Source of the DNA: Dinoroseobacter sp049800835
GTDB lineage: Bacteria > Pseudomonadota > Alphaproteobacteria > Rhodobacterales > Rhodobacteraceae
DNA length: 64,000 nt
Direction: 5' to 3'
Assembly: GCF_049800835.1 (NCBI RefSeq)
Contig: NZ_JBNAFU010000006.1
Location: 1 to 64,000 of the forward strand
This document shows, piece by piece, positions 26,161 through 34,292 of this stretch; position 1 is the first letter of the stretch, and the number at the start of each line of letters is the position of its first letter. Made by a program: the position numbers and the translations under genes. The notes beneath the pieces are model-generated. The model was not told the origin of the DNA, did not search any database, and saw only the letters and a program-made list of their open reading frames with translations.

Positions 26161-27098
26161 TTCGCGCGCGGCAGAACCTCGCGCTCGATCCCCGGGAACA
26201 GATGCGCGACCGACCGCTCGAACTCCTGCGGCTGCGCGCCCATGGCCGCGTATTCCGCGGGCAGCGGGGCTTGCATGATCTCCACCATGTCCAGACCCGT
26301 TGCGGCCGCCGTGCGCAACGTGTCGTCCAGCCAAAGCAGGTATGCGCGTGTTTGTGCGAGTGCCGCGCCAGTGCGGTCCAGCGGGCCGTGGCCGGGCAGA
26401 ATGGATGCGGCTTGTGCCTGCTCCAGCGTACCAAGCGCTTCCTGCCAGACCGCCAGATCGGCGTGGGGCGTGGTCGGCGCGCGGTCATGGAAAACCAGAT
26501 CGCCGGTGATCAGCGTGCCCGTCTGACTGTCGAGCAGCGCCAGATCGGCCGTGGTGTGGCCCGCAAGCGGAAGCGTGGTGAAGCTGCGCCCGTCCAGGAC
26601 CACGCCCCCGCCCATCAACACGTTGCGCGGGATAACGGGCTCTGTCCCGCGCATCCAGTCGCCCAGAAGCCGGTACATGTTGTCGGCAAACGCGTCCGCG
26701 TCGGCCTGCATGGCCGAAATCGTCTCGCCGAGCGCGTAGAGGGGGACATCCGCGAAGACCTGGTTACCGAAGAAATGGTCCGGGTGGTGATGCGTGTTCA
26801 CAACTGCCGACACACCGCGAAAATCCAGCCCCTCGACCACCGCCTTCAACGCCTCGCCATAACGCAGCGACGACCCGGTATCGACGACGATGATGCCGGT
26901 GTCGCCCTGGACCAGCGCGATGTTCACGATGGCGCCGCCGTTTTCCATCGAGAAGTAGTCGCGCACGCCCTCGATCATCCACACCCCGTCGCCCACGGCC
27001 ACAGGTGTCAGGTCGTAGGTCAGGGGGCGCGCGGCCTGAGCCGGGCGCACGAGTGCAGCGGCGCTCAGAAGCGCCAGCGCCTGCCGTCTGCTGGGCAT
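26157..27098 (-). CDS. quinoprotein relay system zinc metallohydrolase
   Basis: This 313-residue metallo-beta-lactamase-fold protein has a signal peptide (RRQALALLSAAALVRPAQA). The zinc-binding motif THHHPDH lies at residues 102-108, a later His in LAGHTTAD, and the metal-bridging Asp in ITGDLVFHD. It resembles the SoxH-like hydrolases found with PQQ-dependent dehydrogenases (quinoprotein relay zinc metallohydrolase type 2). Its substrate is not established. Its ATG overlaps the stop of the SoxYZ-like gene. Confidence 0.87.
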   Translation of the reverse strand: MPSRRQALALLSAAALVRPAQAARPLTYDLTPVAVGDGVWMIEGVRDYFSMENGGAIVNIALVQGDTGIIVVDTGSSLRYGEALKAVVEGLDFRGVSAVVNTHHHPDHFFGNQVFADVPLYALGETISAMQADADAFADNMYRLLGDWMRGTEPVIPRNVLMGGGVVLDGRSFTTLPLAGHTTADLALLDSQTGTLITGDLVFHDRAPTTPHADLAVWQEALGTLEQAQAASILPGHGPLDRTGAALAQTRAYLLWLDDTLRTAAATGLDMVEIMQAPLPAEYAAMGAQPQEFERSVAHLFPGIEREVLPRAN

Positions 27099-27886
27099 CA
27101 GTGCGTCTCGGAGGTGGTCAAGGTGCCCTTGATCCGGTTGCCGTTGTTGTCGCGCCCGGCCACGTGCAGGACGTTCGGCGTTGCGTCGTCCTCGAAATAG
27201 AACGTGAAGGCCGGGTCCTCGTTCACCGGTTCGTACAGGTCCATGTGCGCGACCTGCGTGCCCGCGTCATCGGTCAGGGCAAGTCCTTCGATGATGAAAA
27301 CCGGAATATCCCCGGCCAGCCCGGTATCCATCGGGTGGTCCACGATCATGCGCGCCCGGTCGGACCCTGCGAAGATCCGGCCGTGCATTTCGCCAAGCCG
27401 ATCATACCAGTCGGCATTTGCATAAGCGACCGCAGGCGCGCTGCACCCGCCGCCCGCCGCATCGATATAGGTGGACCCGACATGCCAGACGCCATCCTCT
27501 GTCTGCACCGAGGCGCGGATCGCCGTGCCTTGATCCACCTTGAACCGCAGCGAGATTTTCGGGGCCGCGGTGTCGGGGTAATAGGTCATGATATGCGGGA
27601 TCGGACCGTAATCAGCCGAAATCACCATCTTGACCACCTTTTGATCCAGCGCCGTGGCATCGACCAGCAAGGGTACGTTCACCGTGTCTTCGGCGACCTT
27701 GGGGGCATGCAGGACGACGCGGTCGTCGAACTGAATTGCCTCCGGGTCGTCCAGAAGATGCTTTTGATGGTAGCTCCACATGCCCGACTTCATCGGGTCT
27801 TCCAGCGGGACGCGTACCTCGTCGATCGCAAAGGCAGGGCCGGCCAACAGGCCAAGCAGGGCAAACGTGGATACAAAACGGCTCAT
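27098..27886 (-). CDS. quinoprotein dehydrogenase-associated SoxYZ-like carrier
   Basis: This 262-residue periplasmic protein has a signal peptide (ending GPAFA). A SoxY-like domain runs to about residue 150 and ends in GGGCSAP, with the carrier Cys at 148. A SoxZ-like domain follows (about 175-262; PVFIIEGLAL). In SoxYZ this Cys carries covalent sulfur intermediates. The fused carrier is known next to PQQ dehydrogenases, but its cargo is unknown. GGAGGG precedes ATG 27886. No dehydrogenase gene lies nearby. Confidence 0.88.
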   Translation of the reverse strand: MSRFVSTFALLGLLAGPAFAIDEVRVPLEDPMKSGMWSYHQKHLLDDPEAIQFDDRVVLHAPKVAEDTVNVPLLVDATALDQKVVKMVISADYGPIPHIMTYYPDTAAPKISLRFKVDQGTAIRASVQTEDGVWHVGSTYIDAAGGGCSAPAVAYANADWYDRLGEMHGRIFAGSDRARMIVDHPMDTGLAGDIPVFIIEGLALTDDAGTQVAHMDLYEPVNEDPAFTFYFEDDATPNVLHVAGRDNNGNRIKGTLTTSETH

Positions 27887-28302
27887 GGGTCCCTCCGCAG
27901 CGTGTGCCGACCCGTCCTCGGACCGGCGCTTTGATCCGTGTATCAAATTTGCGGTCCGAACGCTACGAAACGAAGGTCTCAGACCCGCTAACGTCCGCGT
28001 GAGTATCTTGTATTTCAGAATCAGCTTGAATGGCAGCCGATTCCCTGAAAAGACGCGCGCCAGCATCGGGCGAGAGGGGGTCCCGGGGGTGCCGCACTGC
28101 GGCATGACGTCTTGCGCAACGCCGTTAGCGATAGCAACCCGGCGTTTTGACCTGTAATGGCCAAGCTGCGACAAAACTGCGCTCCTATGTCCCCTCGACG
28201 GGTGTCGACCCGCGCCTATAACCACCCATGAGTTGGGCCGCGCTATGGTGTGGCCCTCCGTCATTCAGGCGCCATCCCGCGCCCCCGAGAAGGAGAAACC
28301 AC
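27887..28302. other. divergent intergenic region, SoxYZ-like gene / petABC
   Basis: About 416 bases separate two divergent operons. I see no protein or RNA gene with family support. The middle part is richer in A/T (around 27940-28050) and is the likely site of both promoters. No FNR-type box was found here by eye. Confidence 0.5.
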
Positions 28303-28878
28303 GTGTCCCACGCAGAAGACCACGAAGGCTCGCGGCGCGACTTTCTGTACTACGCGACCGCCGGGGCAGGCGCCGTTACCGCGGGCGCTGCAATCTGGCC
28401 GATGATCAACCAGATGAACCCGTCCGCTGATGTGCAGGCGCTGTCCTCGATCCAGGTGGACGTCGGCGGCGTCGCCGAAGGCACGCAGATTTCGGTCATG
28501 TTCCTCGGCAAGCCCGTGTTCATCCGGCTCCGCACGCCAACAGAAATCGACGAGGCGCGTGCTGTTTCGCTCGACGAGCTTCCCGACCAAAGCGCGCGCA
28601 ACGCCAATGACGAGGCCGCGGATGCGCTGGATGAGAACCGCTCTTTTGGCGAGAACGGCGAATGGCTGATCATGCAGGGCGTGTGTACGCACCTCGGCTG
28701 CGTGCCGCTGAACGATGCCGGTGATTTCGTGGGCTCCGGCGGTGTCGGTGGCTGGTTCTGCCCCTGCCACGGCTCTCACTACGACACGTCCGGCCGCATC
28801 CGTCGCGGCCCCGCGCCCGAGAACCTGCCGGTTCCGATGGTGCAGTTCATCGACGAAACAACAATTCAACTCGGTTAA
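28303..28878 (+). CDS. petA: ubiquinol-cytochrome c reductase iron-sulfur (Rieske) subunit
   Basis: This is the Rieske protein of the cytochrome bc1 complex, taking electrons from ubiquinol to cytochrome c1. The 191-residue protein has a Tat-like membrane anchor (SRRDFLYYATAGAGAV) and the cluster motifs CTHLGC near 128 and CPCHGS near 152. It starts at GTG 28303 with AGAAGGAG upstream. It is followed by petB after 15 bases. The order petABC is the normal alphaproteobacterial operon. Confidence 0.96.
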   Translation: MSHAEDHEGSRRDFLYYATAGAGAVTAGAAIWPMINQMNPSADVQALSSIQVDVGGVAEGTQISVMFLGKPVFIRLRTPTEIDEARAVSLDELPDQSARNANDEAADALDENRSFGENGEWLIMQGVCTHLGCVPLNDAGDFVGSGGVGGWFCPCHGSHYDTSGRIRRGPAPENLPVPMVQFIDETTIQLG

Positions 28879-28893
28879 GGGAGAAGAATAGAC

Positions 28894-30243
28894 ATGTCTG
28901 GCATCCCGCACGACCATTACGAGCCGAAGACCGGCGGAGAGAAGTGGATTCACTCTCGTCTGCCGATCGTCGGTTTGATGTACGACACCATCATGATCCC
29001 CACCCCCAAGAACCTCAACTGGATGTGGATCTGGGGTATCGTGCTGACCTTCTGCCTCGTGTTGCAGATCGTCACCGGCATCATTCTCGTGATGCACTAC
29101 ACCCCGCACGTGGATCTTGCCTTCGCCTCCGTAGAGCACATCATGCGCAACGTGAATGGCGGCCACATGATCCGGTACCTGCACATGAACGGCGCGTCGT
29201 TGTTCTTCGTTGCAGTCTATCTGCACATTTTCCGCGGCCTCTACTACGGGTCCTACAAGGCCCCGCGCGAGATCACATGGATCATCGGCATGCTCATCTA
29301 CCTGATGATGATGGGCACGGCGTTCATGGGCTACGTTCTGCCCTGGGGTCAGATGTCCTTCTGGGGCGCGACCGTGATCACCGGCCTCTTCGGCGCCATC
29401 CCGTTCGTGGGTGACGCGCTGCAGACATGGCTGCTGGGCGGACCGGCTGTGGACAACGCCACGCTGACGCGCTTCTTCTCGCTGCACTACCTGCTGCCCT
29501 TCGTGATTGCGGGCCTCGTGATCGTGCATATCTGGGCCTTCCACACCACGGGCAACAACAACCCGACGGGTGTCGAAGTGCGCCGCACCTCGAAGGAAGA
29601 AGCCGAACGTGACACGCTGCCGTTCTGGCCCTACTTCGTGATGAAGGACCTGTTCGCGCTGGCCGTGATCATGGTGGTATTCTTCGCCATCGTGGGCTTC
29701 ATGCCGAACTACCTCGGCCACCCCGATAACTACATCGAGGCGAACCCGCTGGTCACGCCGGCGCACATCGTGCCCGAATGGTACTTCTTGCCGTTCTACG
29801 CGATCCTGCGCGCCTTTGACGACACGGTCTGGGTCGTCCAGCTGGCAGGCTTCCTGACAGGTGGCATCATCGATGCGAAGTTCTTCGGCGTGCTGGCCAT
29901 GTTCGGGTCCATCGCGGTAATGGCTGTCGTGCCGTGGCTTGACACATCTTCCGTGCGGTCGGGCCGCTACCGTCCGATGTTCAAGGCATGGTTCTGGGTG
30001 TTTGTGGTGAACTTCTTCGTCCTGATGTGGGTCGGTGCAATGCCTGCCGAAGGCATCTATCCGATCATCGCCCTGATCGGTTCGGCCTACTGGTTCGCGT
30101 ATTTTCTGATCATCCTCCCGCTTCTGGGTGTGATCGAGAAACCGCTGCCGCAGCCTGCCACCATCGAAGACGACTTCAAAGCCCATTACGGCAAGGCGGA
30201 CTCCGCCGACGGGTCGGCCACCGCGCCGACGCCGGCCGAATAA
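28894..30243 (+). CDS. petB: cytochrome b of the bc1 complex
   Basis: This is the membrane core of complex III, with both quinone sites and two b haems. The 449-residue protein has eight hydrophobic helices. The paired His ligands lie in helices two and four (RYLHMNGASLFF, LHIFRGLYYGS, FSLHYLLPF, VIVHIWAFH), and the Qo motif PEWY is intact (HIVPEWYFLPFYAILRAF). The C-terminal tail is Ala/Pro-rich. SD and spacing are clear. Confidence 0.97.
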   Translation: MSGIPHDHYEPKTGGEKWIHSRLPIVGLMYDTIMIPTPKNLNWMWIWGIVLTFCLVLQIVTGIILVMHYTPHVDLAFASVEHIMRNVNGGHMIRYLHMNGASLFFVAVYLHIFRGLYYGSYKAPREITWIIGMLIYLMMMGTAFMGYVLPWGQMSFWGATVITGLFGAIPFVGDALQTWLLGGPAVDNATLTRFFSLHYLLPFVIAGLVIVHIWAFHTTGNNNPTGVEVRRTSKEEAERDTLPFWPYFVMKDLFALAVIMVVFFAIVGFMPNYLGHPDNYIEANPLVTPAHIVPEWYFLPFYAILRAFDDTVWVVQLAGFLTGGIIDAKFFGVLAMFGSIAVMAVVPWLDTSSVRSGRYRPMFKAWFWVFVVNFFVLMWVGAMPAEGIYPIIALIGSAYWFAYFLIILPLLGVIEKPLPQPATIEDDFKAHYGKADSADGSATAPTPAE

Positions 30244-30267
30244 CCGGGCGAGAGAGAGGATCACACA

Positions 30268-31062
30268 ATGATCAAACAACTCGCAATCGCAGCCACGGCG
30301 CTCTCCCTGTCCGGGGGGGCTGTCCTGGCCGCTGGCGGTGCGGGAGAGGTCGAAGACTACGCCTTCTCGTTCGAAGGCCCCTTCGGCACCTACGACACGA
30401 TGCAACTTCAGCGTGGCCTTCAGGTCTACACCGAGGTCTGCGCAGCCTGCCATGGTCTGAAGCATGTCGCGTTCCGCAACCTGTCCGACGCAGGCGGCCC
30501 GGAACTGCCTGTGGACCAGATGCGCGCCTACGCTGAATTCTACGAAGTGTTCGACGAAGAACTGGATGACTTCCGTCCAGCCGGACCGACCGACCACTTC
30601 CCGGAATCCTCGCTTGAGAACGCACCGGACCTCAGCCTCATGGCGAAGGGACGCGCAGGCTTCTCCGGACCCTATGGCACCGGGATCAGCCAGCTGTTCA
30701 ATGGCATGGGTGGCGCAGAATACATCGCTTCGCTGCTGGTCAAGTACACCGGCTCCGAAAAGGAAGAGGCGGGTACCGTACTCTACGGCAATGATGCCTA
30801 CGGCGGATACTTTGCCATGGCACAACCGCTTTGGGGCGACGATGTCGAGTACCAGGACGGGACCGAAGCCACGATCGAACAGCAGGCCAAAGACGTCGCG
30901 GCCTTCCTGATGTGGACCGCTGAGCCCAAACTGAATGCGCGCAAGGAAGCTGGCTTTACCGCCGTGGCGTTTCTTGTGGTGCTGTCGGTCCTCTTGTACC
31001 TGACCAACAAGCGCATCTGGGCGCCGGTCAAGCGCAAGGTCAAAGGCCAGCCCGCAGAGTAA
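30268..31062 (+). CDS. petC: cytochrome c1 of the bc1 complex
   Basis: This haem c subunit passes electrons from the Rieske protein to soluble cytochromes. The 264-residue precursor has a signal peptide (ending VLAAGG), the haem site CAACH near residue 57, a Met-containing segment near GYFAMAQPL that fits the axial ligand, and a C-terminal membrane anchor (AVAFLVVLSVLLYL). It ends the petABC operon, with a strong terminator 24 bases later. Confidence 0.96.
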   Translation: MIKQLAIAATALSLSGGAVLAAGGAGEVEDYAFSFEGPFGTYDTMQLQRGLQVYTEVCAACHGLKHVAFRNLSDAGGPELPVDQMRAYAEFYEVFDEELDDFRPAGPTDHFPESSLENAPDLSLMAKGRAGFSGPYGTGISQLFNGMGGAEYIASLLVKYTGSEKEEAGTVLYGNDAYGGYFAMAQPLWGDDVEYQDGTEATIEQQAKDVAAFLMWTAEPKLNARKEAGFTAVAFLVVLSVLLYLTNKRIWAPVKRKVKGQPAE

Positions 31063-31086
31063 TCTGCATCGCCTGTACCAGATCGA

Positions 31087-31117
31087 AACGCGCTCCGGAT
31101 CCGGGGCGCGTTTTTTT
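31087..31117 (+). terminator. rho-independent terminator of petABC
   Basis: AACGCGCTCCGG pairs with CCGGGGCGCGTT (one T-G pair) and is followed by an uninterrupted T tract. It closes the cytochrome bc1 operon. Confidence 0.9.
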
Positions 31118-31214
31118 CGTTGCGATCCGCCCGGGGCACACGCGGGCTTGAGGCCGCACCGCTTGACGGCTAGACCAAGCGCGCGCCCGTTCGCGCCCTC
31201 GTATCGGAGATCCC

Positions 31215-32318
31215 ATGTCGCTTAACAGTTTTGGTCACTTGTTCCGCGTCACCACCTGGGGCGAAAGCCACGGGCCCGCGCTCGGGGCCACGGTGGATGG
31301 CTGCCCGCCCGGCGTGCCGGTGACGGCACAGGCGTTGCAGCACTGGCTGGACCAACGCAAGCCCGGTCAGAACAAGTATACCACTCAGCGCCGCGAGGCC
31401 GACGCGGTGGAGATCCTGTCCGGCGTGTTCGAAGGTCTCAGCACCGGCACCCCGATCCAGCTGATGATCCGCAACACCGACCAGCGCTCCAAGGATTACG
31501 GCGATATCGCCGAGAAATTCCGCCCCGGACATGCGGACATCACGTACTGGCAGAAATACGGTATCCGGGACTATCGAGGTGGGGGGCGGTCCAGCGCGCG
31601 TGAGACTGCTGCGCGTGTGGCTGCGGGCGGCGTTGCGCGCGCGGCTTTGGGGGTTTTGGCACCGGGGCTGAAGATTACCGGCTACATGACCCGCATGGGC
31701 ACGCACGGCATAGACCGCGCCCGGTTCGACTGGGACGAGATCGCGCGCAACCCATTCTGGACGCCCGACCCGCAGGCGGCTCAGGACTGGGCCGAATACC
31801 TGGACGGTCTGCGCAAGTCCGGCAGTTCCGTCGGTGCCGTGATCGAGGTTGTCGCGCGGGGGGTGCCTGCGGGGCTTGGCGCGCCGATCTACGGCAAGCT
31901 CGACACCGACCTCGCCGCCGCGATGATGTCCATCAACGCCGTCAAGGGCGTGGAGATTGGCGAGGGCATGGCCGCAGCGGAACTGACGGGCGAGGCCAAC
32001 GCCGACGAGATCTCAATGGGGCCCGACGGACCGGAATACAGCTCCAACCACGCGGGCGGCATTCTGGGCGGGATTTCGACCGGCCAGGATGTGGTCGTCC
32101 GGTTTGCGGTCAAACCGACCTCCTCGATCCTTCAAACGCGCAAAACGATTACCAAATCGGGTGATGCGGCCGAGATCATCACCAAGGGCCGCCATGACCC
32201 TTGCGTTGGTATTCGGGCTGTTCCGGTGGGCGAAGCGATGATGGCATGCGTGCTCCTCGACCACGTTTTGCTGCATCGCGGCCAAATCGGCGACGGTCCG
32301 CGCGGCAATATCGGATAA
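31215..32318 (+). CDS. aroC: chorismate synthase
   Basis: AroC catalyses the last step of the shikimate pathway, from EPSP to chorismate, using reduced FMN. The 367-residue protein is full length and shows the family signatures GESHGPALGATVDGCP near the start, GGGRSSARETAARVAAG near residue 120, and the C-terminal ADEISMGPDGPEYSSNHAGG region. It has its own promoter region after the petABC terminator. GGAG lies before the ATG. Confidence 0.97.
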   Translation: MSLNSFGHLFRVTTWGESHGPALGATVDGCPPGVPVTAQALQHWLDQRKPGQNKYTTQRREADAVEILSGVFEGLSTGTPIQLMIRNTDQRSKDYGDIAEKFRPGHADITYWQKYGIRDYRGGGRSSARETAARVAAGGVARAALGVLAPGLKITGYMTRMGTHGIDRARFDWDEIARNPFWTPDPQAAQDWAEYLDGLRKSGSSVGAVIEVVARGVPAGLGAPIYGKLDTDLAAAMMSINAVKGVEIGEGMAAAELTGEANADEISMGPDGPEYSSNHAGGILGGISTGQDVVVRFAVKPTSSILQTRKTITKSGDAAEIITKGRHDPCVGIRAVPVGEAMMACVLLDHVLLHRGQIGDGPRGNIG

Positions 32319-32372
32319 TCAGTTACATAAGGGCCGCACACGACAAAAGTCTATAGTGCGGTGCGGGTTTTG

Positions 32373-32386
32373 TTGACTCAGGTCAA
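32373..32386. promoter_or_regulatory. FNR/DNR-type box upstream of the Crp/Fnr gene
   Basis: TTGACTCAGGTCAA is a perfect TTGAC-N4-GTCAA dyad 58 bases before the regulator start. It fits binding by the FNR/DNR subfamily and suggests that the downstream regulator controls its own gene or is controlled by a paralogue. Confidence 0.75.
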
Positions 32387-32443
32387 GGCGCATTTTGCAG
32401 GTGCAGCATTAGTCTGTCTCACGTGAAAACGAAGGGAAAGACG

Positions 32444-33136
32444 ATGGGCCCAACCGTCGAGGAAACTGCAATCCGAAGTCTGCTGGCCGACAGCGGCTGG
32501 TCGCAACTGCCACAAGCCTGTCTCGAAGACGTTCTTGCAGCAGGTACGATCGTGCAACTGGCCCAAGACGATGTCTTGCCCGGGCGCGTCGCGATCGTGC
32601 TGCAAGGCGTGATCGGCGCCTTTCGGGGCGATGACCTTGCGCAAGCTGCCGTGACGGCCCTGTATTTCCCCCGCGATCTGATCGAGTTGGATGACTTGCC
32701 GGATGACGGGGTGGACATGCTCGTTGCGATGCGTCCTGCGCAGGTGCTCAGCCTGCCCGCATCCGCGTTGCATGCCGCAATGCACAAACACGCGCCGCTC
32801 GCACAGGAGGTTCTGACCCGCGTCAAGCGACAGGCCCACGACCTGCGGGAGCATGTCGCCGAACTCACGGGCAAGGCGCCCGAGCATCGGCTTGCCTCTT
32901 TCCTGATCTGGGTATCCGAAGTGACCGATCCGACCGGCGATCAATTGAGTTTCGAACTGCCGATGCGCCGCTACGACATGGCCCGCTATCTTGGGATGCA
33001 GCCTGAGACGCTCAGCCGCAAGATCAAGGCGCTGCTGGCGACGGGCGCGATTTCGTTGCGCACACCCAGCAACATGGTGATCGAGGATCGCGAAGCCCTT
33101 GTCAGTCTCGCCCGTTCGGCGCGCCGCGCCGCCTGA
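32444..33136 (+). CDS. Crp/Fnr family transcriptional regulator (DNR/NNR-like)
   Basis: This 230-residue regulator has a cyclic-nucleotide-binding-type beta-barrel (about 25-120), a dimerisation helix, and a winged helix-turn-helix at the C-terminus (RYDMARYLGMQPETLSRKI). The ExxSR recognition pattern predicts binding to TTGAT-type half-sites. The N-terminus lacks the Cys cluster of oxygen-sensing FNR, so it is closer to haem-based DNR/NNR proteins or to uncharacterised relatives. ATG 32444 with AAGGGAAAG is preferred over GTG 32423. It is a candidate controller of the fdh box at 11401. Confidence 0.85.
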   Translation: MGPTVEETAIRSLLADSGWSQLPQACLEDVLAAGTIVQLAQDDVLPGRVAIVLQGVIGAFRGDDLAQAAVTALYFPRDLIELDDLPDDGVDMLVAMRPAQVLSLPASALHAAMHKHAPLAQEVLTRVKRQAHDLREHVAELTGKAPEHRLASFLIWVSEVTDPTGDQLSFELPMRRYDMARYLGMQPETLSRKIKALLATGAISLRTPSNMVIEDREALVSLARSARRAA

Positions 33137-33188
33137 GCCCGGTTGCAACCGCCGGTCGCCGCGCTAGGCTGCGCTGCGGGGGGATGGC

Positions 33189-34292
33189 ATGACACCATTG
33201 GAAGGACTGAAAGTCGTCGACATGGCGCGCATTCTTGCGGGGCCCTGGATCGGTCAGGCACTTGCGGACCTTGGGGCGGACGTGACCAAGATCGAAAGCC
33301 CGCAGGGCGACGACACACGACACTGGGGCCCGCCCTTCATCGAACGGGACGGGGATCGCTCAGCGGCCTACTTCTACGCCGCCAACCGTGGCAAGCGCAG
33401 CGTGATCGCCGATTTGCGTACCGAAGCCGGACAGCAGATCGTACGTGATCTGGTTGCAGGGGCCGATATCCTGATCGAGAATTTCAAGGTTGGCGGGCTT
33501 GCGAAATACGGCCTCGATTATGCCAGTCTCAGCGCGCTCAATCCCCGGCTGATCTATTGCTCTGTTACCGGGTTCGGGCAGGACGGCCCCTACGCGGATC
33601 GTGCGGGCTATGACTTTCTGTTGCAGGGCATGTCGGGGCTGATGTCCATCACCGGGGAACCTGACGGCATGCCCCAGAAATACGGCGTGGCGGTTACGGA
33701 TCTCGCCACCGGGCTCTACGGCGCCGTGGGTATTCTGGCGGCGGTCGAACAGCGCCACCGCACCGGGCGCGGGCAATACATCGACATGTCGCTGCTGGAC
33801 TGCGCGACAGCCTTGCTGGCCAATCAGGCGATGAACTATTTCGCCACCGGCACCGCGCCCACGCGCCACGGCAATGCACACATGAACATCGTCCCCTATC
33901 AGGTGTTCGAGACCGCCGATGGCCACATCATCATCACGGCGGGCAATGACGGGCAGTACGCGCGCCTGTGCGGTGTGCTGGGCATCGCCGTCGCGCCCGA
34001 GCACGCCACCAACCAGCAACGGGTGGAGGACCGCGCCGTTCTGGTCCCGCAACTTGCCCACCTGATCCGCACCTGGGCCTCGGCGGACCTGCTGGCCGCG
34101 CTGGAGGCTGCGACCGTGCCCGCAGGGCCGATCAACACGATCGATCAGGTTTTCGACGATCCCCAGATCAAGGCGCGCGGCCTTCAGATCGCGCCCGAAG
34201 ACGTGCAGGGCGTGCGGGGCCCGTGGAAATTCTCGGACGCGCAGCTTGCGTTGGACCGCACAGCGCCGATCCTTCCGAAAGAGGGGCGCTAA
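33189..34292 (+). CDS. CaiB/BaiF (type III) CoA transferase
   Basis: This enzyme moves CoA between carboxylic acids. The 367-residue protein starts with LEGLKVVDMARILAGPW and contains the DRAGYDFLLQGMSGLM and VAVTDLATGLYGAVGI segments; the Asp in the latter is the expected catalytic residue. Substrate is not predictable. GGGGGG lies upstream of the ATG. Its TAA overlaps the stop of the convergent flavoprotein gene. Confidence 0.92.
   Translation: MTPLEGLKVVDMARILAGPWIGQALADLGADVTKIESPQGDDTRHWGPPFIERDGDRSAAYFYAANRGKRSVIADLRTEAGQQIVRDLVAGADILIENFKVGGLAKYGLDYASLSALNPRLIYCSVTGFGQDGPYADRAGYDFLLQGMSGLMSITGEPDGMPQKYGVAVTDLATGLYGAVGILAAVEQRHRTGRGQYIDMSLLDCATALLANQAMNYFATGTAPTRHGNAHMNIVPYQVFETADGHIIITAGNDGQYARLCGVLGIAVAPEHATNQQRVEDRAVLVPQLAHLIRTWASADLLAALEAATVPAGPINTIDQVFDDPQIKARGLQIAPEDVQGVRGPWKFSDAQLALDRTAPILPKEGR

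Noticed and set aside
28261..30825. Long open frame on the minus strand across petABC
   Set aside because: It is the reverse of three well-supported cytochrome bc1 genes and only reflects high GC content; the product is low in complexity and His/Glu-rich.
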